Assembly (NCBI RefSeq): GCF_011065895.1
Contig: NZ_JAALCR010000008.1
Location: 186,001 to 250,000 of the forward strand
Source: Paludisphaera rhizosphaerae
GTDB taxonomy: Bacteria > Planctomycetota > Planctomycetia > Isosphaerales > Isosphaeraceae
DNA length: 64,000 bases
Direction of reading: 5' to 3'
Numbering within the stretch: the first letter of the stretch is position 1; each line of letters opens with the position of its first letter. The notes beneath the pieces were generated by a model that worked only from the letters and a program-made list of their open reading frames with translations, made no database searches and had not been told where the DNA came from. Both the position numbers and the translations under genes were made by a program. Positions 7,925-16,137 of this stretch are shown here, in pieces.

Positions 7925-9451
7925 ATGGATAACAGGTCGAGGAGCGGGACGAGCGACGTCCTCGTCGCGACCGGGATCGAAGGGCTGGACGACGTTCTGG
8001 GCGGCGGTCTAACGCCCAACCGCGTCTATCTGATCGAGGGAGATCCCGGATCGGGCAAGACGACCCTGGCTCTGAATTGCTTGATGGAAGGCGTCCGGAG
8101 GGGCGAGCCGGTCATCTACGTCACCCTCTCCGAAACCCGCGCCGAGTTGGAAGCCGTCGCCGAGGCCCACGGCTGGTCCCTGGCCGGGATCGCGATCGTC
8201 GAGCTGACCGCCGACGAGGGCGAACTGGAGCCCGACAACCAGTACGCGATGTTCGAGCACTCGGAGATGGAACTCGGCGTCACCACGAAGGCGATCCTCG
8301 CCCAGGTCGAGGCTTTGAAGCCGCGCCGGGTGGTCGTGGATTCGCTCTCGGAGATGAGGCTGCTGGCCCAAAACGCCCTGCGATATCGGCGTCAGATCCT
8401 GGCGCTGAAGCAATTCTTCATCGGTCGCCAGTGCACCGTTCTGCTGCTCGATGATCGGACCTCGGAGACCGAGGACCTCCAACTCCAGAGCATCGCCCAC
8501 GGCGTCGTGAACCTGGAGCAACTCTCGCCCGAGTACGGCGCCGAGCGGCGTCGGCTGCGGATTACGAAGCTCCGGGGCCAGCGATATCGCGGGGGCTACC
8601 ACGACTTCAAGATCGTCCCGGGGGGCCTGGAAGTCTACCCGAGGTTGGTCGCGGCCGAGCACTCGAAACCGATCGTCGAGCCGGTGCCGGTCCTGAGGAG
8701 CGGCGTGGCCGAGGTCGACGCTCTCTTGGGGGGCGGCATTGAATTCGGCACGAGCGTGCTCCTGGTGGGCCCTGCGGGGACGGGAAAGTCGTCGATGGCC
8801 CTCCAGTACGCTCGGGCGGCGGCGGCCGGTGGCATCCGCGCCGCGGTCTTCGCCTTTGACGAGCGGTTCCAGACCCTGCTTTTACGGTCGCGGTCGTTGG
8901 GGATGGATCTCCTACCGCTCATCGAGTCGGGGACCCTGACGGTGCAGCAGGTCGACCCGGCGGAGTTGTCGCCAGGCGAGTTCGCTCACGCGATCCGCCG
9001 CGCCGTCGAGGGGGACGCCGAGACCCCTGGGGCGAAGGTCGTCGTCATCGACAGCCTCAACGGCTATCTGAACGCCATGCCCGAGGAGCGGTTCCTCACT
9101 GCACAACTCCACGAGCTTTTAACCTTTCTGGGAAACAAGGGGATCGTGACCATCATGGTGGTCGCCCAGCATGGCATGGTCGGCACCCCGATGCACACGC
9201 CCGTCGACACCAGCTATGTGGCCGACGCCGTGGTCCTGTTCCGATTCTTCGAAGCGCACGGGCAGGTTCGCCAGGCCGTCTCGGTGCTCAAGAAACGGAT
9301 CGGCGAGCATGAGCGGACGATCCGGGAATACCGTTTGAGCAGCCAGGGCATCGAGGTCGGCCGGCCGCTGGAACAGTTCGAGGGCATCCTCACGGGGACG
9401 CCCAAATTCCTCGGGCAGGCTCCACCGCCGATCGGTAGGGAGGATGGATAG
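7925..9451 (+). CDS. Two-domain KaiC-like RecA-superfamily ATPase
   Basis: 508 aa, close to the length of cyanobacterial KaiC (about 519). Two tandem RecA-like domains are visible. CI begins T-G-I-E-G-L-D-D-V-L-G-G-G-L and has a Walker A G-D-P-G-S-G-K-T-T at 39-47; CII has G-P-A-G-T-G-K-S-S near 281-289. Acidic pairs after the second strand (L-S-E-T in CI, F-D-E-R in CII) fit the catalytic glutamates. Where KaiC has its CII phosphorylation sites Ser-Thr, this protein reads D-T-S-Y-V-A-D, so by eye the serine may be kept but the threonine is a tyrosine. No kaiA or kaiB is nearby. The gene overlaps the following hybrid kinase by eight bases, implying coupled translation and a joint signalling role. 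Confidence 0.87.
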   Translation: MDNRSRSGTSDVLVATGIEGLDDVLGGGLTPNRVYLIEGDPGSGKTTLALNCLMEGVRRGEPVIYVTLSETRAELEAVAEAHGWSLAGIAIVELTADEGELEPDNQYAMFEHSEMELGVTTKAILAQVEALKPRRVVVDSLSEMRLLAQNALRYRRQILALKQFFIGRQCTVLLLDDRTSETEDLQLQSIAHGVVNLEQLSPEYGAERRRLRITKLRGQRYRGGYHDFKIVPGGLEVYPRLVAAEHSKPIVEPVPVLRSGVAEVDALLGGGIEFGTSVLLVGPAGTGKSSMALQYARAAAAGGIRAAVFAFDERFQTLLLRSRSLGMDLLPLIESGTLTVQQVDPAELSPGEFAHAIRRAVEGDAETPGAKVVVIDSLNGYLNAMPEERFLTAQLHELLTFLGNKGIVTIMVVAQHGMVGTPMHTPVDTSYVADAVVLFRFFEAHGQVRQAVSVLKKRIGEHERTIREYRLSSQGIEVGRPLEQFEGILTGTPKFLGQAPPPIGREDG

Positions 9452-10994
9452 GCCGAGCGACCATCCGGCGGAGCGGGTCCTCCTGCTCGCGCCCACGTCC
9501 AAGGACGCCGCCGCCGGAGAAGTCCTCCTGCGCAGAGAAGGCCTCGGCTGTATCATCTGCCGAGACCTGGACGTCCTGTGCGAGGAGGCACGACACGGTG
9601 CGGCCGTCGTCGTCGTGCCCGAGGAGGCGATCCTCTTGGATCGGGCCGGGCGAGTCGCCGGCCTCATGGCGGACCAACCTCCCTGGTCGGACCTTCCGCT
9701 CCTGGTCCTGACGGCGGCGGGCCCGGGATCGCGACGGTCGATGATCGTTCTCCAGACCGTCGGCCACGCGACGCTGATCAGGAGGCCCCTCCAACGCTCG
9801 GCGTTCGTCAGCGCCGTGGCCTCGGCCTTGCGCGACCGCCGTCGTCAGTATCGCATGCGCGACCTGTTGTTGGAGCGTGAGAACCAGGCCGCGCGGCTGG
9901 AGGAGGCCGACCGCCGCAAGGACGAATTCCTGGCGATGCTCGCCCACGAGCTGCGCAACCCGCTGGCGGCGATCGTCGGGGCCGTCGGCCTGGCGCTCGC
10001 GCCCCGGGCCGCGCAGTTCATCCCCGATTCGCTGGACGTCATCCGGCGCCAGTCGAACACGCTCTCTCGGCTGGTCTCGGACCTTCTGGACGTCGCAAGG
10101 GTCTCGCGCGGCAAGCTCGAGTTGAGGCGAGAGATCGTCGACGCTTCGGCCGTTGCTCGCCAGGCGGCTCGCTCCGTCAAGGCGATCGCCGATCGGAAGC
10201 GACAAACGTTGACGGTCGACGCGCCTGTAGAACCCTTGTACGTCGACGCCGATCCGACGCGTCTGGAGCAGATCGTTGGCAACCTCCTGAACAACGCGGC
10301 CAAGTACACCGAGCAGGAAGGTCGGATCTCGCTGACGGTCGTCCGGGAAGGATATGAGGCGGTCATCCGCGTCGAGGACGACGGCGTCGGGATCACGCCC
10401 GAGATGCTCCCCAGAATCTTCGACCTCTTCGCCCAGGTCGACCAGTCGCTGGCGAGGACGGAAGGGGGGTTGGGCATCGGCCTCACGCTGGTCAAACGCC
10501 TCGTCGAGATGCACGGCGGGACGATCGAAGCGACCAGCGAAGTCGGCCATGGGAGCGTCTTCACCGTCCGGCTGCGGCTCCACGCCGGCCCGGACGCCGC
10601 CTCGGCCGAGGCTACGGCGCAACGGACGACCACCGCCCGCCGCGTGCTTATCATCGACGACAACGTCGACTCGGCGAGGCTGATGGGGCTGTTCCTCGAA
10701 ACGCTCGGCCACCAGGTCCGGGTCTCGAACGATGGCACTTCGGCGGCCGACGCCGCCCGCGACTTCACGCCCGAGGTCATTCTCCTGGACATCGGGCTGC
10801 CCGACCTGGACGGCTACGAGGTGGCCCGACTCCTGAGGCGGGAACCGCTCTGCGCCCGATCGCTCATCGTCGCCGTCACCGGATACGCCGACGAGTCGTC
10901 GATGACCCGAGGCTGGGACGCCGGCTTCGACCACTACTTCGCCAAGCCCGTCGACCTCGAAGTCCTGGCTTCTCTGATCGAGCAACTCCCCTGA
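9444..10994 (+). CDS. Hybrid histidine kinase / response regulator with N-terminal receiver-like domain
   Basis: 516 aa, no membrane segment, so cytosolic. Residues about 8-125 look like a receiver fold (V-L-L-L-A-P start, L-L-V-L-T-A-A strand) but lack an Asp where the phospho-acceptor belongs (V-V-V-V-P-E-E), so it is probably a pseudo-receiver. A coiled linker leads to the HisKA H-box L-A-H-E-L-R-N-P-L with His at about 168. An HATPase domain follows (N-L-L-N-N-A-A-K-Y N-box, D-D-G-V-G-I G1 box, G-L-G-I-G-L G2 box). The C-terminal receiver has L-I-I-D-D-N, acceptor Asp at about 449 in L-L-D-I-G-L-P-D, and K-P near the end. Its start lies inside the KaiC-like gene, so KaiC state may feed this kinase. 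Confidence 0.9.
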   Translation: MDRPSDHPAERVLLLAPTSKDAAAGEVLLRREGLGCIICRDLDVLCEEARHGAAVVVVPEEAILLDRAGRVAGLMADQPPWSDLPLLVLTAAGPGSRRSMIVLQTVGHATLIRRPLQRSAFVSAVASALRDRRRQYRMRDLLLERENQAARLEEADRRKDEFLAMLAHELRNPLAAIVGAVGLALAPRAAQFIPDSLDVIRRQSNTLSRLVSDLLDVARVSRGKLELRREIVDASAVARQAARSVKAIADRKRQTLTVDAPVEPLYVDADPTRLEQIVGNLLNNAAKYTEQEGRISLTVVREGYEAVIRVEDDGVGITPEMLPRIFDLFAQVDQSLARTEGGLGIGLTLVKRLVEMHGGTIEATSEVGHGSVFTVRLRLHAGPDAASAEATAQRTTTARRVLIIDDNVDSARLMGLFLETLGHQVRVSNDGTSAADAARDFTPEVILLDIGLPDLDGYEVARLLRREPLCARSLIVAVTGYADESSMTRGWDAGFDHYFAKPVDLEVLASLIEQLP

Positions 10995-11090
10995 CGCCCC
11001 CCGGACGCTTCCCGACCGAGCCCTCCGCAGGTAAGCTGGCGACTCAACCTCCCCGACGCCGCCCACCCCTTACCGAGACGAATTCTCATC

Positions 11091-12356
11091 ATGGATCCAT
11101 CCGAGCGCAATCGGCGATCGTTCCTCAAGTCCTCCGCCGCCCTCGCCGGAGCTTCGGCGTTGATCGGCAGAACGACGCGGGCCGAAGCCTCGCGCGGGCC
11201 GCTCATGGCTTACGTGGGGACGTTCAGCGCCCCTCTGCGCGACGTCCTGCCGACGCAGGTGGATCGACCGCCGGGGAACGGCCGTGGGATCCACCTGTTC
11301 CGGGTCGATCGCGAATCCGGGGCGATGTCGCCCGTGGGCGTCCACGAGATGGGCGTCAGCCCAAGCTGCCTCGCCGTGAGCGCCGATGGAACTCGCCTGT
11401 ACTCGGCCAACGAAACCGACCGTGTAGGCGAGAACAAACATGGAAGTGTTTCCGCCTTCGCCGTCGACCGGACGACCGGAGGGCTGACGCCGCTCAACAC
11501 CGTCGGCTCAGGTGGAGCAGGGCCGACTTATGTGAGCATTCATCCGTCAGGCCGGTTCTTGCTGGTCGCCAACTACTTCGGCGGCTCCATCGCCGTGCTG
11601 CCGATCCTGGCTGACGGCCGCCTGGGCGAAGCCGTGGACGTGAAGGACGACGCCGGGACGATCGGCCCTGCGACCGCGACGAACGCCCCGCCGGGGAGCT
11701 TCGCCTTCAGCGGGCACGACCGGACCCACGCCCACATGATTCAGGCCGATCCCACCGGCCGGTTCGTGCTCCACGTCGACCTGGGACTCGACCGGATCTA
11801 CGTTTGGCGGTTCGACGCGACGACCGGCCGCCTGACGCCCAACGACCCACCGGCCGTCGCGTTCCCTCCCGGCGACGGGCCGCGGCACTTTCACTTCCAT
11901 CCCAACGGCCGTTGGCTCTACTCGATCCAGGAGGAAGGCTCGACGATCGTTCGGCTCGACTACGACGCCGAGACGGGTCGCCTGACGCCGAGGCAGACGA
12001 TCTCATCGCTGCCTCCCGGTTTCGCCGGGAGCAATTTCACGTCGGAGATTCTCGTCTCCGCCGACGGTCGATTCGTCTATGCGGGGAACCGCCTGCACGA
12101 CTCGATCGCCGTCTTCTCGGTTGGTCCCGACGGCGATCTCGCCTACGTGACCGAGGAATGGACCCGCGGCGATTATCCGCGGAGCTTCTCGTTCGACCCC
12201 ACCGGGAGATTCCTCTACTGCTGCAACCAGCGGGCCGATCACGTCGCCGTCTTCCGCGTCGATCGCGCCACCGGCGCGCTCGCCTTCACGGGGCACTATG
12301 CGGCGGTGGGCAACCCGTCGATCGTCGCCTTCAACGATCTCGGCGGCGGTGGTTGA
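11091..12356 (+). CDS. Tat-exported lactonase-family seven-bladed propeller (6-phosphogluconolactonase-like)
   Basis: 421 aa. The N-terminus N-R-R-S-F-L-K-S-S followed by an Ala-rich hydrophobic stretch is a twin-arginine signal. The mature protein starts with M-A-Y-V-G-T-F and has repeated blades with D-R-(E/A/T)-(S/T)-G, S-(A/P)-(D/S)-G-(T/R), Y-(S/V/A)-A-N and F-H-P-N-G-R motifs. It contains G-P-R-H-F-H-F-H-P-N-G, the hallmark of the lactonase PF10282 family (Pgl/YbhE type). The YbhE enzyme hydrolyses 6-phosphogluconolactone in the cytosol. An exported copy more likely acts on another lactone, so the substrate is uncertain. It follows the kinase gene by 96 nt on the same strand. Confidence 0.85.
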   Translation: MDPSERNRRSFLKSSAALAGASALIGRTTRAEASRGPLMAYVGTFSAPLRDVLPTQVDRPPGNGRGIHLFRVDRESGAMSPVGVHEMGVSPSCLAVSADGTRLYSANETDRVGENKHGSVSAFAVDRTTGGLTPLNTVGSGGAGPTYVSIHPSGRFLLVANYFGGSIAVLPILADGRLGEAVDVKDDAGTIGPATATNAPPGSFAFSGHDRTHAHMIQADPTGRFVLHVDLGLDRIYVWRFDATTGRLTPNDPPAVAFPPGDGPRHFHFHPNGRWLYSIQEEGSTIVRLDYDAETGRLTPRQTISSLPPGFAGSNFTSEILVSADGRFVYAGNRLHDSIAVFSVGPDGDLAYVTEEWTRGDYPRSFSFDPTGRFLYCCNQRADHVAVFRVDRATGALAFTGHYAAVGNPSIVAFNDLGGGG

Positions 12357-12381
12357 TCCCCCGGCCGCACCCGAATCCTCG

Positions 12382-12624
12382 TCACGACTCCGGATCGACG
12401 GCCGCCCGTTTCACCGAGTACGAGGCGAAGACAGTCCCCTCGAACAGAACGTCGTAGAACGCCTTGCGGTAACGACGCTCGGCGAGGAGGCTCGGCTGAA
12501 TGGCTGCGCGGGCGTGTTTCGGCGTTGGCGGGTCTCCCGCCAACCGCTCGCGAGCCGCGGCCAATTGACGGAAGCGGGCCATCGGCCCGACGTCATGCGC
12601 CTCGTCGATCCGCTGATCGCTCAT
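12382..12624 (-). CDS. Small hypothetical protein (80 aa)
   Basis: The ATG at 12624 is preceded by AGGAGGG with six bases of spacing, the main reason to accept this short gene; six further codons upstream are in frame but lack a site. The product M-S-D-Q-R-I-D is charged, with a central A-R-F-R-Q-L-A-A-A-R-E-R-L helix and a C-terminal E-R-R-Y-R-K-A-F-Y-D-V-L-F-E-G segment. It has no signal peptide or cysteine motif. I do not recognise a family. It converges with the lactonase gene, 25 nt apart. Confidence 0.5.
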   Translation of the reverse strand: MSDQRIDEAHDVGPMARFRQLAAARERLAGDPPTPKHARAAIQPSLLAERRYRKAFYDVLFEGTVFASYSVKRAAVDPES

Positions 12625-13028
12625 CGTCGCCCTCCTACACACGGGACGGCACCACCGATTGATCGACCTCGATCCCTTTCGGCTTACAAAGGAACCCTAG
12701 ATCACGAATGCGACGAACAATGCAGCGGAGTCGCCGAAGTCCCCAGCCAAAGCGCTCGGACGGGCCCATCTCAGCAACACCCCGCGATGCGTGGTCATCG
12801 GCTGTGGTCTTTGGTCTTCTCCAGCCGAGACTTTGAGGTTTAATCCCCCAGCCTCACTCGCGACCTTGCCGACGAGCCCGACGTGCTGCTAGCATGAACG
12901 ACTGCAACATCGTCGATTCAGTTTTCATCGCAAGCCCGCGCGAAGACGACTGGATCGACGAAATTCAGAGACGCCGAGAGGTCCAAGAACGAGGGGATCG
13001 TCGGATCCAGCCCCTCGGGAGGCTCGTC
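12625..13028. other. Intergenic region between the small hypothetical gene and the serine hydrolase gene
   Basis: 404 nt between divergent genes. Open frames here are short and lack ribosome binding sites. TTGCCG at 12866-12871 and TAGCAT at 12890-12895 with an 18-base spacer could be a weak plus-strand promoter about 130 nt before the serine hydrolase start. I see no RNA gene or repeat. Confidence 0.45.
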
Positions 13029-14108
13029 ATGAAGACCTCGGCTCTGAGAAGCCTGTTCCTCGCCACGCTCGCGCCTCTTGCCTCTCCGCCTTCCTCGAAC
13101 GCTGAGGAGGCGAATCGGCTGGAAGCCGTCACCTCGTGGCCCGGTCGCGATTGGGAGACCGCCGAGCCCAGGACGGTGGGGATGTCCGCAGATCGGCTCG
13201 CCGAGGTCGCGACCTACGCCGAGCAGGCCGGGGGCGGCAGTGGCTGCGTCGTCCGTCGCGGCTGCATCGTGAAGGAGTGGGGCGACCCGAAACGCCTGGT
13301 CGACGTCAAGTCGGCGACGAAGGGAACGCTCGGAGCCACGCTCCTCGGCCTGGCCGTGGACGACGGACTGGTCAAGCTCGACGACCCCGCCCGAAAGTAC
13401 TATCCCGAGATCAGCGCCGAGAGGCCCGACGACCGGCTCGACGAGATCACCATCCGCCAGCTCGCCACCATGACCGCGGGCTTCGACGACGAGCGGCCGC
13501 CCCGGCTGGTCTATCGGCCGGGAACGTCCGGGATCTACTCGAACGACGGCGCGAACATGCTCGCCGAACTGCTCACCATTCGGTTCGGCGACGACCTCTC
13601 GTCGGTGATCCGCCGCCGCGTGATGGGCCCCCTGGCCATCCAGCCGGACGAGTGGTCGTGGCGTCAGAACGCCTACCGGCCCAAAACGATCCGCGAGCAC
13701 ATCAGCCGCGAGTTCGCCTCCGGCCTGACGATCACACACCGAGCGCTGGCCCGGATCGGCCTTCTCTACCTTCACGACGGCGACTGGAACGGACGCCGGA
13801 TCCTCTCGCCCGAGTTCGTCCATATCGCGACAACCCCTACCGACCTCCCTGCGTTCGTCCCCTATTACGCCTTCTTCTGGGGAAGCAACGCCCGGGGGAC
13901 GTTCCCCGACATCCCCAAGGACGCCTTCTGGGCCCTCGGCCTGGGCGACAGCATCGTCGTCGTTTGCCCCAGCCTCGACATCGTGGCCGTCCGTATGGGG
14001 ACCGGCTCCCGTGACTCAATGCTCCCCGGCGGCGAAAATAAAGAAGATTGGGGCGGACGCGTCGCCGCATTCTTCAAGCTCGTCGTGCAGGCCGTTGAAC
14101 AGCCCTGA
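13029..14108 (+). CDS. Secreted serine hydrolase of the beta-lactamase class C / penicillin-binding-protein-like family
   Basis: 359 aa from the ATG at 13029, chosen because GGGAGG lies seven bases upstream and a signal peptide follows at once (L-R-S-L-F-L-A-T-L-A-P-L-A, cleavage near S-N-A); the frame is open 45 codons further upstream without coding character. The S-x-x-K motif is S-A-T-K with the nucleophile at about Ser95, and the Y-x-N motif is Y-S-N at 170-172 in Y-S-N-D-G-A-N. The third (K/H)-x-G motif is not clear. Members include esterases, D-aminopeptidases and carboxypeptidases as well as class C beta-lactamases, so a resistance role should not be assumed. Confidence 0.8.
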   Translation: MKTSALRSLFLATLAPLASPPSSNAEEANRLEAVTSWPGRDWETAEPRTVGMSADRLAEVATYAEQAGGGSGCVVRRGCIVKEWGDPKRLVDVKSATKGTLGATLLGLAVDDGLVKLDDPARKYYPEISAERPDDRLDEITIRQLATMTAGFDDERPPRLVYRPGTSGIYSNDGANMLAELLTIRFGDDLSSVIRRRVMGPLAIQPDEWSWRQNAYRPKTIREHISREFASGLTITHRALARIGLLYLHDGDWNGRRILSPEFVHIATTPTDLPAFVPYYAFFWGSNARGTFPDIPKDAFWALGLGDSIVVVCPSLDIVAVRMGTGSRDSMLPGGENKEDWGGRVAAFFKLVVQAVEQP

Positions 14109-14134
14109 CGAGCCGCGCGATATCGCCCTTCAGT

Positions 14135-15391
14135 TCAGCCGCACTCCGCTGAACGCCTCAGAAGCCAGTCGCGTTCGCGGACGTTGCGGGTGAGCGCAGC
14201 GGCCCGGTCGAACGCGGCGCGGGCCTCGGCGCGACGGTCGAGCTTCGCCAGCAGGTCGGCTCGCGCGGCGTGGTAATAGGAGTAGCCCTGAAGCGCCGGC
14301 TCCTCGGCCAGAGCGTTCAGAATTTCCAGCCCATCCGCCGGGCCGGTGGCCATCGCAACGGCCATCGCCCGATTCAACTCAATGACAGCCGACGGAGTGA
14401 CGCGCGTCAATTCGCCGTAGAGGCGGGCGATCTCCGACCAGTCGGTGGCCTCCGCCGTCGCGGCCCTCGCGTGGCAGGCGGCGATGGCGGCCTGGAGTTG
14501 GTACGAGCCAGGCTCGGCGCTGAGGGCGTGGGCTCTCGCCAGGGCGGCGAGCCCACGGCCGATCAGGAGGCGGTCCCAGCGCGAGCGGTCCTGGTCGGCC
14601 AGGAGGATCGGCTCGCCGTCCGGGGCCGTCCGGGCCGGCGTGCGCGAGGCCGTCAGCTCCATGAGCGCGAGAAGGCCATGGACCTCGGGTTCCGCCGGAG
14701 CCAGGCCGGCAAGAATCCGACCGAGGCGCAAAGCCTCCTCACACAGCGAGGGCCGCATCCAGTCGTCGCCGGCCGTCGCGGCGTAACCTTCGTTGAAGAT
14801 CAGGTAGATCACGCCCAGCACAGACGCCAACCGCTCCGAGAGTTCCTCGCCGCGGGGAACCTCGAATTCCACCTGCTTCTCAACCAGCGTCCGCTTCGCT
14901 CGAACGATCCGCTGGGCGATCGTAGGCTCCGACACGAGGAACGCGCGAGCGATCTCGTCCGTCGTCAAACCGCCCAGTAGCCGAAGCGTCAGCGCAGCGC
15001 GAGACTCAAACGACAGCACAGGATGACAGGCGGTGAAGATCAGCCGCAGCAGATCGTCCCCGACCTCGTCATCGAGCGCGGCATCGACGTCCGGCTCCGT
15101 CCGGGCCTCCTCCTCGAACCGGGCGGCGATCTCCTCACGACGCCGGTCGAACGCCTTGTCGCGTCGGAGGGCGTCGACTGCGCGGCGGCGGGCCGTCGCC
15201 AGCAGCCAGGCGCCCGGTCTGTCCGGGACGCCCGACCGAGGCCACTGTTCCATCGCCGCCACAAGGGCGTCTTGCGCCAGATCCTCGGCGAGTCCCACGT
15301 CGCGCGTTCGACGGGCCAGGATCGCGATCAGACGGGCCGACTCGATCCGCCAGACGGCCTCAATGGTGCGAGCGATCGGGTCTCCGGTCAT
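14135..15391 (-). CDS. ECF42-type RNA polymerase sigma factor with C-terminal TPR-like domain
   Basis: 418 aa. Residues 10-80 are sigma region 2 (L-A-E-D-L-A-Q-D-A-L-V-A-A-M, then W-L-L-A-T-A-R-R-R-A-V-D). Residues about 115-170 are region 4 with the helix-turn-helix L-G-G-L-T-T-D-E-I-A-R-A-F-L-V-S-E. The remaining half (DUF6596 and TPR-like: G-L-L-A-L-M-E-L, R-A-H-A-L, Y-Y-H-A-A-R-A-D-L-L) is the long extension that defines ECF42. These factors have no classic anti-sigma factor and are paired with DGPF/YCII proteins, as here: the partner lies 40 nt upstream on the same strand. The ATG at 15391 is the natural start. Confidence 0.9.
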   Translation of the reverse strand: MTGDPIARTIEAVWRIESARLIAILARRTRDVGLAEDLAQDALVAAMEQWPRSGVPDRPGAWLLATARRRAVDALRRDKAFDRRREEIAARFEEEARTEPDVDAALDDEVGDDLLRLIFTACHPVLSFESRAALTLRLLGGLTTDEIARAFLVSEPTIAQRIVRAKRTLVEKQVEFEVPRGEELSERLASVLGVIYLIFNEGYAATAGDDWMRPSLCEEALRLGRILAGLAPAEPEVHGLLALMELTASRTPARTAPDGEPILLADQDRSRWDRLLIGRGLAALARAHALSAEPGSYQLQAAIAACHARAATAEATDWSEIARLYGELTRVTPSAVIELNRAMAVAMATGPADGLEILNALAEEPALQGYSYYHAARADLLAKLDRRAEARAAFDRAAALTRNVRERDWLLRRSAECG

Positions 15392-15431
15392 GACGACCGA
15401 TCAGACCAGAGCCCGACCGCCTGAGCAAGCC

Positions 15432-15866
15432 TCAGGACCTGGCCCGGTCCTCCAACTCCTGACGCCGCTTCGCCTCCCGCTCGCGGAGTTCCGGCGTGAA
15501 CGCCTCGCCGAAGTCCTCGGGCTCGTAGACGCAGCGGATCTCGACCTCGGATTCGCCGTCGAAGGGGCAGGGGCAGCGACGAAGCCACTCCATCGCCTCC
15601 TCCATCGACTTGACCTGCCAGAGCCAGAAGCCGGCGATCAACTCTTTGGTCTCGGCGAACGGCCCATCCACGACGGTCCGCTTGCCGTCGGCGGAGAACT
15701 TCATGCGAGCCCCTCGCGAGCTGGGATGCAGACCCTCGCCGATGAGAAGAACGCCGGCCTTGGCCAGCTCCTGGTTGAATGCGTCCATATCGCTGATGAG
15801 CTTCTCGCTCGGCATCAGGCCCGCTTCGGAGTCCTTCGTCGCCTTCACAATCACCATGACTCGCAT
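15432..15866 (-). CDS. YCII/DGPF-domain protein, partner of the ECF42 sigma factor
   Basis: 144 aa. It starts M-R-V-M-V-I-V-K-A-T, the first strand of the ferredoxin-like YCII fold, and contains the diagnostic D-G-P-F in V-V-D-G-P-F-A-E-T-K-E-L-I-A-G-F-W, plus E-V-E-I-R near the end. DGPF proteins are the conserved neighbours and usual regulatory targets of ECF42 sigma factors; their biochemical function is not settled. It is first in a two-gene unit with the sigma factor and is divergent from the GntR gene. Confidence 0.9.
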   Translation of the reverse strand: MRVMVIVKATKDSEAGLMPSEKLISDMDAFNQELAKAGVLLIGEGLHPSSRGARMKFSADGKRTVVDGPFAETKELIAGFWLWQVKSMEEAMEWLRRCPCPFDGESEVEIRCVYEPEDFGEAFTPELREREAKRRQELEDRARS

Positions 15867-15922
15867 TGCTTCGCCCCCACTCGTTCGGATTCGACGCGCC
15901 GCCCGGCCGGGCCTTCCCAGCC

Positions 15923-16054
15923 ACGACGATCGTCGTCACAACATCGTCGAACGACTCTCCGCGGAATCGACGACCCCCCGGGAAGATTTTCAGAAATCGG
16001 GCCGTCGTTCGAGGAAACCTCCAAAGTGAGAGATTTCGTTCCAATTTCTTGGAA
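15923..16054. promoter_or_regulatory. Palindromic elements between the DGPF gene and GntR gene A
   Basis: ACGACGATCGTCGT at 15923-15936 is a perfect 14-base palindrome 57 nt upstream of the DGPF start codon. TTCCAA (16039-16044) and TTGGAA (16049-16054) are perfect arms around TTTC. AAATCGGGCCG occurs twice, at 15994-16004 and 16054-16064, exactly 60 bases apart. The intergenic region separates divergent regulators, so these are plausible binding sites; which protein binds is unknown. Confidence 0.35.
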
Positions 16055-16073
16055 AATCGGGCCGAAAGACTCT

Positions 16074-16103
16074 TGCATGCCGCATGTTGTATACCGTACG
16101 TTG
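16074..16103 (+). promoter_or_regulatory. Putative GntR operator A (GTATAC-centred)
   Basis: TTGTATACCG at 16087-16096 is a near-palindrome around GTATAC, 44 nt before the GntR start codon. Over 30 positions (16074-16103) it matches the site at 18801-18830 at 22 positions, including GCCGCA and TGTATAC at equal spacing, although other upstream DNA has diverged. GTATAC-type dyads are known targets of FadR/FCD-type GntR regulators, so autoregulation is likely. Confidence 0.6.
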
Positions 16104-16137
16104 CCACCATCGGTCGTTCTGGCGTGGAGGCGACGCC

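Noticed and set aside
9444-9451. Frameshift joining the KaiC-like and kinase genes into one protein
   Set aside because: Each gene has its own complete domains and a proper start or stop; an eight-base overlap is normal coupling.
13029-14108. Antibiotic-resistance beta-lactamase
   Set aside because: It has the S-x-x-K and Y-x-N motifs of the broad serine hydrolase family, but the third motif is unclear and the context gives no support for resistance.
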